Shown piece after piece: positions 45,403 through 54,240 of a stretch of 64,000 nt of DNA. The number at the start of each line of letters is the position of its first letter. Within the stretch, counting starts at the first letter, position 1. The notes under the pieces are model-generated. The model was not told the DNA's origin, did no database searches, and saw only the letters and a list, made by a program, of their open reading frames with translations. The stretch lies in the NCBI GenBank assembly GCA_018333955.1, contig JAGXSD010000058.1, positions 1-64,000 of the forward strand. The letters are read 5' to 3'. Source of the DNA: Erysipelotrichia bacterium (lineage in GTDB: Bacteria > Bacillota_I > Bacilli_A > Erysipelotrichales > Erysipelotrichaceae). Both the position numbers and the translations under genes were made by a program.

Positions 45403-46821
45403 ATGGCAGAAATTACATTTGAAGAGAATATAAAAAATATTCCTAAGGATGAGTATAAATACGGTTTTGCGGATAAGGATGTAAGTGTTTATCGTACCGC
45501 AAAAGGAATCAATGATGATATTGTTGCTGAAATTTCAACGATTAAGAAAGAACCAGAATGGATGAAAGAGTTTAGATTGAATTCTTATCATGCATTTGAA
45601 GCTAAACCAATGCCACAATGGGGAGCGAACTTAAATCAAATTGAGTTTCAGGACTTCACATATTATGTTAAGCCTAGTGAGCGTCAAGAAACAAGCTGGG
45701 ATGATGTTCCAGAAACAATCAAAAACACTTTTGATCGCTTAGGTTTGCCTGAAGCTGAACAGAAATATCTGGCGGGGATTTCTACTCAATATGAATCAGA
45801 AGTTGTATATCACAATATGCTTCAAGAAGTTACTGATAAAGGTGTAATCTTCTTAGATACAGACAGTGGATTACGTGAACACCCAGAACTATTTAAGAAG
45901 TACTTTGGAACAATTATTCCACCAAGCGACAATAAATTTGCAGCACTAAATAGTGCTGTGTGGTCTGGTGGGTCATTCATTTATGTGCCTAAAGGTGTTA
46001 AACTTGATAAGCCTCTTCAATCTTACTTTAGAATTAATTCTGAAAGTATGGGTCAGTTTGAGCGTACATTGATTATTGTGGATGAAGGTGCGGATGTTCA
46101 CTATGTTGAAGGTTGTACAGCTCCTTCATATTCTAAAGATTCACTACATGCGGCAGTGGTTGAGATTTATGTTGCAAAGAATGCTAAATGTCGCTATACC
46201 ACTGTTCAAAACTGGAGTACTAATGTTCTTAACTTAGTAACTAAACGTGCTTATGTAGAAAGTCATGGAGTTATGGAGTGGATTGATGGAAACATTGGTT
46301 CCTCTATTACTATGAAATATCCAGCATGTGTATTGGCTGGAGAATATGCTCGCGGAATGACGATTTCCATTGCGGTTGCAGGTGCTGGACAAGTATTGGA
46401 TGCTGGCGCAAAAATGATTCATTTAGCACCGAATACCTCAAGCACAATTATTTCAAAATCCATTGCTCGTAATGGTGGCGCAGTGAACTATCGCGGTTTA
46501 ATTAAGCACACCGGTCGTGCAGTAGGTGCGAAATCAAAAATTGAATGTGATACCTTACTTCTTGATGATCGCTCAACAAGCGATACTTTACCAACTAATG
46601 TTGTGACGACACATCAGTCTACAGTAGAACATGAAGCATCAGTCTCTAAGATTTCTGAGGAGCAATTATTCTATCTGATGTCTCGTGGACTAACTGAAGA
46701 ACAAGCTGCAGAAACCATTATTCTTGGATTCCTAGAACCGTTTACTAGAGAACTTCCAATGGAATATGCGGTTGAATTAAATCAACTAATGAAGCTTGAT
46801 ATGATTGGATCAATAGGATAG
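45403..46821 (+). CDS. sufB: SufB, Fe-S scaffold subunit
   Basis: 472 residues from ATG 45403 (GAGGAG upstream); a frame extending to 45319 lies inside sufU. The family's landmark segments are present: YKYGFADKD at the start, [34 protein letters not shown] and [17 protein letters not shown]. With SufC and SufD it forms the scaffold on which clusters are assembled. Last gene of the operon, followed by a terminator. Confidence 0.97.
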   Translation: MAEITFEENIKNIPKDEYKYGFADKDVSVYRTAKGINDDIVAEISTIKKEPEWMKEFRLNSYHAFEAKPMPQWGANLNQIEFQDFTYYVKPSERQETSWDDVPETIKNTFDRLGLPEAEQKYLAGISTQYESEVVYHNMLQEVTDKGVIFLDTDSGLREHPELFKKYFGTIIPPSDNKFAALNSAVWSGGSFIYVPKGVKLDKPLQSYFRINSESMGQFERTLIIVDEGADVHYVEGCTAPSYSKDSLHAAVVEIYVAKNAKCRYTTVQNWSTNVLNLVTKRAYVESHGVMEWIDGNIGSSITMKYPACVLAGEYARGMTISIAVAGAGQVLDAGAKMIHLAPNTSSTIISKSIARNGGAVNYRGLIKHTGRAVGAKSKIECDTLLLDDRSTSDTLPTNVVTTHQSTVEHEASVSKISEEQLFYLMSRGLTEEQAAETIILGFLEPFTRELPMEYAVELNQLMKLDMIGSIG

Positions 46822-46831
46822 TATATACAAC

Positions 46832-46868
46832 AAGCCCTTTCTTTGAATTTAGTCAAAGGAAGGGTTTT
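46832..46868 (+). terminator. Terminator of the suf operon
   Basis: A long stem (46832-46846 with 46853-46867) containing CCCTTTCTTTGA / TCAAAGGAAGGG, ending in TTTT. Confidence 0.88.
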
Positions 46869-46891
46869 AATTTATTGCATTAAAGGATTAA

Positions 46892-48070
46892 ATGCACTAT
46901 GATAAATCAATGAGAAAACTTACTAACTTCATATTACCTTATTCTATTTACTTTTTTGTGTTTGGTAGTTTTGCGTTCATCTACACTCAGTTAATTCCAT
47001 ATTTAACTTTTCTTGGTTTTTCAACGTTTGAAAGAGGATTGATTTTATCATCCATTTCTTTACTAACATTGTTTATTCAAATCATCTATGGATACTTTAG
47101 TGATAAATATAATACAATTAAGCCTTTTTTTAATATCTCATATTTAGTTCTTGGAGTATTATCGTTTATTTTATACAAATCAACAAGCTCAAACTTCTTT
47201 ATTATCATGTTGCTAGTTTCACTTGTTGGAGCATTATTTAGAACATTAGCGGGATATTTAGAGACGTGGACATTGTTATCTGATGAGTCAGTTAAAATGC
47301 GTTTTGGATCAATTCGTGCATTTGGCTCAATTGGATGGGCCCTTATTGCACCACTAACTTCAATTATTGTTAATCAATATGGATATTCAGTTTTGGCGAA
47401 TGTGTTACTAATAATGATTATTTTTACCTTAACTTTGACATTTATGCAAAAAGATGTCACAAGTATTGAAACGTCAAGTTTACGATTTGTTGATATCAAA
47501 GATTTGATTAAGACCCCTGATTATGTGAAGTTAATTTTAATTTTTACAATTATTAATATTGGTTTCAACACAGACAATTTCACCGTGATTGATAAGATGA
47601 TTTTTTTAAATGCTACTAACACACAGATTGCACTTAAGTGGTCGATACAAGCAATTATTGAGATGCCTGCGTTATTTTTAAGTGGTTGGATACTCATGAA
47701 ATTAGATATCCTAAAAGCATTGAGAATATCCATTGTGTTTTTTATTTTAAGAATTGCATTAAATGGTTTGGCAAGTTCACCTGATCAAATCTTAATGATT
47801 TCATTACTGCAGGGAGTAACGTTTCCGTTATCATTTTTAGCTCAGAAGTTTATGATTGAACAAATTACACCTGTTAGACTCAGAAGTAGTGCTCAGATGA
47901 TAGGGTTAGCTTTTTATGGAGCATTTCCCGCTTTTTTTACACCACTTATGTCTGGGTTTCTGGTGAGTTTGACAGGGTATAACATATCTTTATTTATATT
48001 TTCAATTTCATTATTAAGTGGCTTAGCGTTAACTTTTAGGCTCACACAATTTCACAAAGCTAAAATATAA
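46892..48070 (+). CDS. MFS transporter
   Basis: 392 residues with about twelve membrane helices and the shape of major facilitator proteins: FGSFAFIYTQLIPYLTFLGF, then YGYFSDKYNTIKPFF after helix 2, which carries the family's G-x3-D-(R/K) loop. AFGSIGWALIAPLTS in helix 4-5 resembles sugar or nucleoside H+ symporters. The substrate cannot be told. Stands alone between two terminators. AAAGGA lies about nine bases before the ATG. Confidence 0.85.
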   Translation: MHYDKSMRKLTNFILPYSIYFFVFGSFAFIYTQLIPYLTFLGFSTFERGLILSSISLLTLFIQIIYGYFSDKYNTIKPFFNISYLVLGVLSFILYKSTSSNFFIIMLLVSLVGALFRTLAGYLETWTLLSDESVKMRFGSIRAFGSIGWALIAPLTSIIVNQYGYSVLANVLLIMIIFTLTLTFMQKDVTSIETSSLRFVDIKDLIKTPDYVKLILIFTIINIGFNTDNFTVIDKMIFLNATNTQIALKWSIQAIIEMPALFLSGWILMKLDILKALRISIVFFILRIALNGLASSPDQILMISLLQGVTFPLSFLAQKFMIEQITPVRLRSSAQMIGLAFYGAFPAFFTPLMSGFLVSLTGYNISLFIFSISLLSGLALTFRLTQFHKAKI

Positions 48071-48181
48071 TTGAGAGTACGCACTAGGTTATTATTTACT
48101 TGCAATTAAGTTGCGCTGTATGGACCTCTTCTCCTACAAAATACATGATAAAATCAACCATACAGGAAATTCTTTCCCCTT

Positions 48182-48212
48182 AAGAAAAAAGCGATGATCT
48201 CGCTTTTTTCTT
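48182..48212. terminator. Bidirectional terminator between the MFS gene and alr
   Basis: A 13-bp stem AAGAAAAAAGCGA / TCGCTTTTTTCTT with a five-base loop and T runs on both strands. The 111 bases between the MFS stop and this hairpin contain nothing clear. Confidence 0.9.
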
Positions 48213-49302
48213 ATTCTTCAATTATTACTTCATTGTCGAGTCTAAATATTCTATGGATTCGAATATTTAGGCAGGTTAGAACCTCGTACGTAATTGTGTT
48301 TGTAAGTTTGGCCATGGTTTCAAAATTACTAATCATTCCACTAATAGTGACTAAATCAGATGTGCAATCTTGAGGTATCTTTATCATCAATTGATCCATG
48401 CAAATTTTTCCAATAATAGGACATGAGACATTCTCAATTGTGACTTCAAAGTTATTGCTTAAACCTATAGGAAGTCCATCAGCATATCCAACTGGTACGA
48501 TACCAATCATCATATCTTCACTTGCAGTATATGTCGCTCCATAACTTACCGTTTCATTTTTCTTAAGTAATTTCTTTTGGGTAATCTGTGAGAAGAAATG
48601 CATAATGGGGATGAGTTCGGATTTAACACTAGAGTAGCCATAGAGTGCTAGACCTGGTCTGATTGCATTTGAAATATCATCTTTTAGATTGAAGATAGCG
48701 TCAGAGTTTGCTGTATGAATCCATTTAAATGAAAAATCAAGTTCGTTTACGATATCTTTAAATGTGTTGAATTGCAAGGTCATTGAACCATCTTGTTTGT
48801 CTGAACTATGGAAATGGGTGTAAATACCTTCTAAAGTAATATTTTGGTTGGCTGAGTCAATAATAATCTGCTTAATCTCGCTTATATTTTTGAATCCTAA
48901 GCGGTTCATTCCAGTATCTACTTCAATATGTAATGTAATTGGAGAAGTGTTTAAGTTGAATCTTGTGAGTTCCTGAAACCATTCTAGTGAAATGACAGTC
49001 AAGGTGATTTTATTCTTTGAGACAATGTTTAATACATGCTGAGTCAGTTTGGTATATCCAAGGATAAGAATTGGTGAAACGATTCCCTTGTTCCTTAGTC
49101 TCATAGCTTCATCAAGAGAAGAAACGCAAATATAGGCACATTGAAGTTGGTCAAGATATTTTGATATCCCAATCATCCCATGGCCATAAGCATTGGCTTT
49201 AACAACGGCAAATATTTCTTTTTGGGATACATTTTTAAGATAATCAAAATTATGTTTGAGTGCATTGAGATTGATTTCTAAGTAGGTGGGGCGATTATAC
49301 AT
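48211..49302 (-). CDS. alr: Alanine racemase
   Basis: 363 residues from the ATG at 49302 (AAGGAT before it). The PLP Lys35 lies in AVVKANAYGHG. The second catalytic residue, Tyr in VSYGATYTA (about 253-262), is present, as are DTGMNRLGF and VGYADGLP. It makes D-alanine for peptidoglycan and teichoic acid, so the host has a cell wall. Preceded by a small membrane protein gene with two bases between, so the two form a unit. Confidence 0.95.
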   Translation of the reverse strand: MYNRPTYLEINLNALKHNFDYLKNVSQKEIFAVVKANAYGHGMIGISKYLDQLQCAYICVSSLDEAMRLRNKGIVSPILILGYTKLTQHVLNIVSKNKITLTVISLEWFQELTRFNLNTSPITLHIEVDTGMNRLGFKNISEIKQIIIDSANQNITLEGIYTHFHSSDKQDGSMTLQFNTFKDIVNELDFSFKWIHTANSDAIFNLKDDISNAIRPGLALYGYSSVKSELIPIMHFFSQITQKKLLKKNETVSYGATYTASEDMMIGIVPVGYADGLPIGLSNNFEVTIENVSCPIIGKICMDQLMIKIPQDCTSDLVTISGMISNFETMAKLTNTITYEVLTCLNIRIHRIFRLDNEVIIEE

Positions 49303-49303
49303 A

Positions 49304-49729
49304 TTAAATAATCCTTGAGTTCTTGTAAACAATGTTTATGGAATATATGATAATTAATAGATTAATGATTGAAGATAAATCAGTGATGTTTAGGGCACTG
49401 ATGATGATGACAGGTGTGAATATTGACAAGAGTTGTATGCTAGGTATGTTTAATCCAATGATGGTGAATAAATCAATTGTAAGAATTGACACCACGAAAA
49501 TTGCGATTGCAATATAACTTGCTTGAATGGAAACAGAACGGCCATATTTCCTGAATACACTAGAAATGACGTATGCAATTAATAAGTAACTCAAAGAAAG
49601 TTGTAATCGAATCGAATTTTGAATAATCCCAATGACGATACTTAAAAGCAATGCGATTGGTAATGTGTAGAGTGTACCTCTAACTAATCGTTTTCCACCT
49701 GAGTATCTGTTGAAGTTATATAATTTCAT
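49304..49729 (-). CDS. Small integral membrane protein, unknown
   Basis: 141 residues with about four hydrophobic segments (20-38, 43-58, 70-95, 100-135) and a basic N-terminus (NFNRYSGGKRLVRG). GAGG lies before the ATG, and reverse-strand TATACT upstream gives a likely promoter. It is the first gene of a unit with alr, ending one base before its start region. No family is recognised. It might serve the cell envelope, by context alone. Confidence 0.65.
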   Translation of the reverse strand: MKLYNFNRYSGGKRLVRGTLYTLPIALLLSIVIGIIQNSIRLQLSLSYLLIAYVISSVFRKYGRSVSIQASYIAIAIFVVSILTIDLFTIIGLNIPSIQLLSIFTPVIIISALNITDLSSIINLLIIIYSINIVYKNSRII

Positions 49730-49811
49730 TTTAATACCTCTGCACTAAAGTATAGCACATGAAAAGAGTTTATAAAATTGATGATAAATGAAAAATAATA
49801 TTTATAATTTG

Positions 49812-49840
49812 TTGACCGATGTGGTGTAGTGTGTTATATT
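49812..49840 (+). promoter_or_regulatory. Promoter of the tRNA cluster
   Basis: TTGACC (49812-49817), 17 bases, TATATT (49835-49840), about 20 bases before the first tRNA. A strong sigma-A type promoter. Confidence 0.85.
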
Positions 49841-49859
49841 ATTTAGGCACTATAGTTGC

Positions 49860-49935
49860 GGAGGTTTAGCTCAGTTGGGAGAGCATCTGCCTTACAAGCA
49901 GAGGGTCAGCGGTTCGAGCCCGTTAACCTCCACCA
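49860..49935 (+). tRNA. tRNA-Val (TAC)
   Basis: Acceptor GGAGGTT / AACCTCC, anticodon loop CTTACAA, T loop TTCGAGC, encoded CCA. First of six tRNAs. Confidence 0.95.
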
Positions 49936-49938
49936 TTC

Positions 49939-50014
49939 GCCGATTTAGCTCAATTGGTAGAGCAACTGATTTGTAATCAGTAGGTTGTGGGTTCAAGTCC
50001 TATAATCGGCACCA
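49939..50014 (+). tRNA. tRNA-Thr (TGT)
   Basis: Acceptor GCCGATT / AATCGGC, anticodon loop TTTGTAA, encoded CCA. Three bases after tRNA-Val. Confidence 0.95.
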
Positions 50015-50026
50015 TTATTTTTTTTT

Positions 50027-50111
50027 GGAGGGGTAGCGAAGTGGTTAAACGCGGCTGACTGTAACTCAGCTCCCTACGGGTTCGGGGGTTCAAATCCCTC
50101 CCCCTCCACCA
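50027..50111 (+). tRNA. tRNA-Tyr (GTA)
   Basis: Acceptor GGAGGGG / CCCCTCC, anticodon loop CTGTAAC, long variable arm (CTCCCTACGGGTTCG region) as expected of class II tRNA, encoded CCA. Confidence 0.95.
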
Positions 50112-50118
50112 GCGTTTT

Positions 50119-50193
50119 TGGGGTATAGCCAAGCGGTAAGGCATCAGACTTTGACTCTGACATTCCCTGGTTCGATCCCAGGTACCCCAGCCA
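50119..50193 (+). tRNA. tRNA-Gln (TTG)
   Basis: Acceptor TGGGGTA / TACCCCA, anticodon loop CTTTGAC, encoded CCA. Confidence 0.95.
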
Positions 50194-50199
50194 ATTTTT

Positions 50200-50275
50200 G
50201 ACCCGTTAGCTCAGGTGGTAGAGCAACTGACTTTTAATCAGTGGGTCGTAGGTTCGAGTCCTACACGGGTCACCA
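50200..50275 (+). tRNA. tRNA-Lys (TTT)
   Basis: Acceptor GACCCGT / ACGGGTC, anticodon loop CTTTTAA, encoded CCA. Confidence 0.95.
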
Positions 50276-50279
50276 TGTT

Positions 50280-50353
50280 GCGAGTGTAGTTCAATGGTAG
50301 AACTTCAGCCTTCCAAGCTGACTACGCGGGTTCGATTCCCGTCACTCGCTCCA
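50280..50353 (+). tRNA. tRNA-Gly (TCC)
   Basis: Acceptor GCGAGTG / CACTCGC, anticodon loop CTTCCAA, discriminator T, encoded CCA. Last of the cluster. Confidence 0.95.
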
Positions 50354-50369
50354 TTTTGACAAAAATTCG

Positions 50370-50395
50370 AAACTGCGTAGTAGCAGTTTTTTTTT
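50370..50395 (+). terminator. Terminator of the tRNA cluster
   Basis: Stem AAACTGC / GCAGTTT with loop GTAGTA and a run of nine T. Confidence 0.9.
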
Positions 50396-50438
50396 AGGTT
50401 TTTAAGAAATAATAGCATATATTAAGTAGGAGGTGATT

Positions 50439-51422
50439 ATGTATAGAACTTATACCTTTCCTATTTATCCACAAAATGAGACTAAGCAGTTTATCGATGA
50501 TACATTTGAAGAGTTGCATTCATTAATAGTTCAGCAAGTAAGCAATGACCTAAAACTTGAAAGCAATAAAATAGTTAAAGCCAAGAATGTGCCAATGTCA
50601 TCGAATCGACACATTTACAGTTTGTCTTCAATGATTGTAAAACATAAAAGATATGGATACGATCAATTTCAAAACCTCTTCATTAAGCAAAAGAAGCACG
50701 CTTACTTCCACTTTGTCAATTTCACCATATCTTCTGAAATATCACTTAGAAGTAGGAATGGGAAACTATTCAAAACTCCATATCGAATGACAGAATATGT
50801 CAAAACAAGAGTTTTATCAGGACATCTTGTAAGTATAAAGATTTTCAAAAAAAATCAAAAGTATCTTGCATCAGTTTTGATCAAACATAAACCGAGTGCA
50901 TCTAGTGGAGAATATAAAGCGGGACTGGATATTGGAATTAAAGTGCCAGCTGTATTAAGTACTGAAAATGGTTCAATTCGGTTCTATAAAGGAGGGAAAA
51001 TTCGTAGATATTTGATAAGCAAGCAAATATCGTTATTGAAAGATAGCAAAATTCAGCTAACACAAAAACTTAAAGTAAGTAGAAAACTAAAAAACTTAGA
51101 TCACAAGATAAGTTCAATGATTGTAAAGGATTTGATTAAGTTAAATGTTAAGCAATTAAATATTGAAGACTTGAAGTATATCCAACTCAATAAAACCGCG
51201 CAGTTACAGTCCTCTTGGAGTTATGAGAGACTTCAAAGATTCATTATCTATAAATGCGAATCTACAGGTATTGAAGTTAAGAAGGTTGACCCAAGATTCA
51301 CGTCAAGGTTGTGTCCAAAATGTAAAAGACATAATCAAGCCTATAAACGGATTTATTCATGTGTTTGTGGTTATCAACATCATCGAGATGTGGTAGGTGC
51401 TACTAATATTATGAATAGATAA
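50439..51422 (+). CDS. tnpB: TnpB, RNA-guided endonuclease of an IS605/IS607-type element
   Basis: 327 residues from the ATG at 50439 (TAGGAGGTGAT upstream). The RuvC triad is intact: Asp164 in AGLDIGIK, Glu243 in LNIEDLK, Asp317 in HRDVVGATN. The zinc finger has Cys292/295 (RLCPKC) and Cys308/310. TnpB uses an omega RNA from the element's right end to cut DNA and so keep the element in the genome. No tnpA transposase is adjacent. At 327 residues it is clearly shorter than the usual ~400. It sits right after the tRNA cluster terminator. Probably active by residues, activity unproven. Confidence 0.92.
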   Translation: MYRTYTFPIYPQNETKQFIDDTFEELHSLIVQQVSNDLKLESNKIVKAKNVPMSSNRHIYSLSSMIVKHKRYGYDQFQNLFIKQKKHAYFHFVNFTISSEISLRSRNGKLFKTPYRMTEYVKTRVLSGHLVSIKIFKKNQKYLASVLIKHKPSASSGEYKAGLDIGIKVPAVLSTENGSIRFYKGGKIRRYLISKQISLLKDSKIQLTQKLKVSRKLKNLDHKISSMIVKDLIKLNVKQLNIEDLKYIQLNKTAQLQSSWSYERLQRFIIYKCESTGIEVKKVDPRFTSRLCPKCKRHNQAYKRIYSCVCGYQHHRDVVGATNIMNR

Positions 51423-51487
51423 GTTAGCCAATATTACTATAAGTACAGATATTGGAAGGATTATGAGGAATCCATAATATGCCTCAA
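51423..51487 (+). ncRNA. Candidate right end / omega RNA 3' part of the TnpB element
   Basis: Directly after the tnpB stop are CCAATAT-TACT / AGTA-ATATTGG (51428-51455) and an overlapping dyad ATTATG / CATAAT (51460-51478) with TGAGG / CCTCA (51464-51486). Such hairpins at the tnpB 3' end are where omega RNAs and subterminal transposase sites lie. Exact ends are not determined; the RNA would start inside tnpB. Confidence 0.4.
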
Positions 51488-51504
51488 GGGATCTCGAATC
51501 ATGA

Positions 51505-51510
51505 TATACT
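51505..51510 (+). promoter_or_regulatory. Extended -10 of the hydroxyacid dehydrogenase gene
   Basis: TGATATACT, 19 bases before the ATG, with AAGGAG between. No clear -35; it may be in or near the insertion element's end. Confidence 0.5.
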
Positions 51511-51529
51511 CTTACTAAGGAGTCATATT

Positions 51530-52429
51530 ATGGATATTCTAATTACTACAAAACAAATACAAAAGATTAATGTACCTGATGGAAGTAGCATAAAGCATTT
51601 GGGAGATTTGAATGTTTCTGATATAAATGAAATCGAAGATATATATGATGTTATTGTAGGTGGATTTGAACTAAAAAATCTAAATTTTGCAAGATTAAGA
51701 AACCTTAAACTAGTCCAGCTGATTAGTTCAGGATATGATTATGTCGATTTATCAAACGCTTCCCATGTAGTATTAGCAAATGCTAGAGGGGTCTATTCCA
51801 AGGCAATTGCGGAATGGACCTTATCAACATTACTCTACGAATTAAAAGGTATAAGGAAAATCATCGAAAACCAAAGAAGAAAAAAGTGGGAACGGAAAGT
51901 TAATTCTGAAGATTTATGTGATAAACGTATACTGGTATTTGGAACTGGCAGTATAGGTCAAGAGTTCGCAAAGATAATGAAGTTCTTTAACGTGCATGTA
52001 GATGGTGTGAATTCAAATGGAAGACCAATAGATTTTTTTGGAAAAACTTATTCATTGGCTGAGTCTAAATCTCATATTAAGGAGTATGACACTTTTATTT
52101 TTTGCTTACCATCTACAAAAGAAACCATAAATTTCATTGATGAAGAAGCAATAGTACTTTTTGAACCGAATAGTATTATTGTTAACGTTGGACGTGGCGA
52201 TTTAATTAAGGAAGAAGCACTTTACCTAAGAAATGATATTAGATTTATACTCGATGTTCATTTTAACGAACCATTACCTGAAGAGTGTAAGTTGTGGGAC
52301 ATGGATAATATCCTGGTTTCTCCACATATTTCATTTCAATCTTCTGAATATGTCAACAAATTAAGAGAATTGATTCAAATCAATATTTCAAATGTCTATT
52401 ACCATAGAGATATTGTTAACAGAGTATAA
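51530..52429 (+). CDS. D-2-hydroxyacid dehydrogenase family protein
   Basis: 299 residues from ATG 51530 (AAGGAG nine bases upstream). NAD-binding VFGTGSIGQEFAKIM (about 137-151), then LPSTKETINFID and VNVGRGDLIKEEAL, and a C-terminal catalytic His region LVSPHISFQS. The substrate-domain segment LVQLISSGYDYVDL is typical. Slightly shorter than the usual 310-330. It reduces 2-keto acids with NADH, or the reverse; the substrate is not evident. Followed by a small-RNA candidate. Confidence 0.85.
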   Translation: MDILITTKQIQKINVPDGSSIKHLGDLNVSDINEIEDIYDVIVGGFELKNLNFARLRNLKLVQLISSGYDYVDLSNASHVVLANARGVYSKAIAEWTLSTLLYELKGIRKIIENQRRKKWERKVNSEDLCDKRILVFGTGSIGQEFAKIMKFFNVHVDGVNSNGRPIDFFGKTYSLAESKSHIKEYDTFIFCLPSTKETINFIDEEAIVLFEPNSIIVNVGRGDLIKEEALYLRNDIRFILDVHFNEPLPEECKLWDMDNILVSPHISFQSSEYVNKLRELIQINISNVYYHRDIVNRV

Positions 52430-52432
52430 TAA

Positions 52433-52461
52433 TTGTAGATACTTCATTAAAGTGATATTAT
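52433..52461 (+). promoter_or_regulatory. Promoter in the gap before the patatin gene
   Basis: TTGTAG (52433-52438), 17 bases, extended -10 TGATATTAT with hexamer 52456-52461. It begins just after the dehydrogenase stop and fires towards a terminator only 45 bases further on. Confidence 0.6.
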
Positions 52462-52467
52462 CAAGTT

Positions 52468-52535
52468 GTCTCGATACCTTCTTAACAACTTTTTATCGAA
52501 ACAACAGCACCTCCTGCAAAGGTGCTTTTCTTTTT
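52468..52535 (+). ncRNA. Candidate small RNA (about 68 nt)
   Basis: A transcript from the promoter at 52433-52461 to the terminator at 52506-52535 would be about 68 nt: a hairpin GTTGT / ACAAC (about 52465-52488), then the terminator whose loop side holds CACCTCCT, the anti-Shine-Dalgarno sequence. No reading frame fits. It could also be an attenuated leader of the patatin gene. Confidence 0.3.
52506..52535 (+). terminator. Terminator before the patatin gene
   Basis: Stem AGCACCT / AGGTGCT, loop CCTGCAA, followed by TTTTCTTTTT. It precedes the patatin -10 box by only five bases. Confidence 0.85.
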
Positions 52536-52539
52536 GTGA

Positions 52540-52545
52540 TATAAT
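52540..52545 (+). promoter_or_regulatory. Extended -10 of the patatin gene, leaderless layout
   Basis: TGATATAAT with hexamer 52540-52545, then TTGCGT and ATG at 52552: six bases. No -35 is visible (the terminator occupies its place), but the TGn motif can replace it. Confidence 0.6.
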
Positions 52546-52551
52546 TTGCGT

Positions 52552-53433
52552 ATGATTAACCTCGAAATTTTTAATAAGAAAACTGGTCTTGCTCTTTCGG
52601 GTGGAGGAATTAAATCTTATGCTCAACAACCGGTGGTTGAATTTTTATATTCTAAGAAGATTAAATTCAACTACTTTGCGGGAACAAGCATGGGTTCAGT
52701 CATTGCAACCTTGCTTGCTTTGGGATTGGATGCTGAAGAACTTAAAACAACATTGATTCGACTAGAGAAGAAGTTTGAAGAACGAAGAATTATGACCCCC
52801 AACATCCCGTCATTAGCCACTAGTAAAAACAATGGACTTCTTGATGGGAGAAAGTTAGAAGAGCTTCTTGAAGAAGAATTCAAGTTGTTAGGATGTATAA
52901 ATATTGAAGATGTCAAGACAGGATTGTTCATTATTTCTGTGGATATACTAACGTCAAAACTTGTCATTTTTACATCATGTAAATCATATAAATCAAAGAT
53001 TGCCAATTCGATTGTTATTAACAAGGGGAAGTTGTCCAAAATAATTAGAGCTTCATGCTCGATTCCTGTTTTATTCGCATCTTATGATGTTAAAGGTATG
53101 AAATTAGTTGATGGTGGGTTGCTCATGAACTTACCTGTTACTCCTCTATTAGACGCAGGAGCAAGAAAAATCATATCAATTTCAATGGTTTCTGAATACT
53201 CAAAATCAAACTGCACGACTATACTTGATATTGGATCAAGAAGCTTAGAAATGATGTTAGATTCAACAGTTCATCTTGAAAGAAACAAAGCAACTGTGAA
53301 CATCAATATTCCACTTGATGATGTTTCAATTATTGATGTAGGAAAGTCAAAACTTGTTTTTGAGATTGCATCAAAATGGATTGAAGAGAATCGAGAGTAC
53401 TTGAGTAAACAATTAAAAGAAAAGGAGATTTAA
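52552..53433 (+). CDS. Patatin-like phospholipase
   Basis: 293 residues from ATG 52552. The oxyanion hole SGGGIKSYAQ (16-25), the nucleophile in GTSMGSV (GxSxG, about 43-49) and the catalytic Asp in VDGGLLMN are all present, the Ser-Asp dyad of patatins. These enzymes hydrolyse acyl esters of membrane lipids; no membrane segment or signal peptide is present, so it acts from inside. No Shine-Dalgarno. It adjoins the aldo/keto reductase gene, which has its own ribosome site. Confidence 0.88.
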   Translation: MINLEIFNKKTGLALSGGGIKSYAQQPVVEFLYSKKIKFNYFAGTSMGSVIATLLALGLDAEELKTTLIRLEKKFEERRIMTPNIPSLATSKNNGLLDGRKLEELLEEEFKLLGCINIEDVKTGLFIISVDILTSKLVIFTSCKSYKSKIANSIVINKGKLSKIIRASCSIPVLFASYDVKGMKLVDGGLLMNLPVTPLLDAGARKIISISMVSEYSKSNCTTILDIGSRSLEMMLDSTVHLERNKATVNINIPLDDVSIIDVGKSKLVFEIASKWIEENREYLSKQLKEKEI

Positions 53434-54240
53434 ATGATTACTAGAAAACTATTAAATGGTGTGGAGATTCCCGCAATTGGATTAGGAACTTGGAAAATTC
53501 CTAATGATGAAGTTGCTGATGTTATTGTAGAAGCTATTAAGATTGGTTATCGTCACATTGACACTGCAGCAGTATACAAAAATGAACAAGGTGTTGGAGA
53601 AGGCATTAGAAAAAGTGGAATTGATCGTTCTGAGATTTTTGTTACTACAAAAGTTTGGAATGATGATCAAGGATTCTTGACCACCTTAAAAGCATTTGAT
53701 AAATCACTTGAGCGTCTAGGTTTAGAATATATAGACCTTTACTTAATTCACTGGCCTAAACCACTTAATGCAGAAACATGGCGCGCGCTTGAGCAGTTAT
53801 ACAATCAAGGTAAAGTAAGAGCAATTGGGGTCTCTAATTTCCATCCTCATCACTTTGATAATCTTCTCTTAACCGCAAAAATAAAGCCCATGATTAATCA
53901 GTTTGAACTTCACCCAAAACTAACTCAAGAAACAAGTGTTTTATATTACCAAAATCAAGGTGTTGTTGTCGAAAGTTGGAGTCCACTCATGAGAGGACAG
54001 TTAGATAGTGTGATTCTACATGACATTGCACAAAAATACGGGAAGACACCTGCTCAAGTCGTTTTAAGGTGGAATATTGAAAAGGGTTTTGTAACTATAC
54101 CAAAGACAGTAAAAAAAGAGCGTCTAATTGAGAACTTTTCAATCTTTGATTTCCAATTAAATGAAGATGATATTCATCGAATTGATTCTATGAATATCAA
54201 CCATCGCACAGGTCCAGACCCAGATCTTATTACCTTTTAA
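53434..54240 (+). CDS. Aldo/keto reductase
   Basis: 268 residues, family-typical. The tetrad is visible: Asp and Tyr in HIDTAAVYKNE, Lys in VTTKVWND, His in YLIHWPKP. The NADPH part is IPKTVKKERLIENFSIFDF. It reduces small aldehydes and ketones; the substrate is unknown. AAAGGAG lies before the ATG. Its last 11 bases overlap convergently with mutY. Confidence 0.92.
   Translation: MITRKLLNGVEIPAIGLGTWKIPNDEVADVIVEAIKIGYRHIDTAAVYKNEQGVGEGIRKSGIDRSEIFVTTKVWNDDQGFLTTLKAFDKSLERLGLEYIDLYLIHWPKPLNAETWRALEQLYNQGKVRAIGVSNFHPHHFDNLLLTAKIKPMINQFELHPKLTQETSVLYYQNQGVVVESWSPLMRGQLDSVILHDIAQKYGKTPAQVVLRWNIEKGFVTIPKTVKKERLIENFSIFDFQLNEDDIHRIDSMNINHRTGPDPDLITF

Noticed and set aside
49332-49517. Plus-strand 61-codon frame opposite the membrane protein gene
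   Set aside because: Hydrophobic only because it mirrors the membrane protein codons; no ribosome site.
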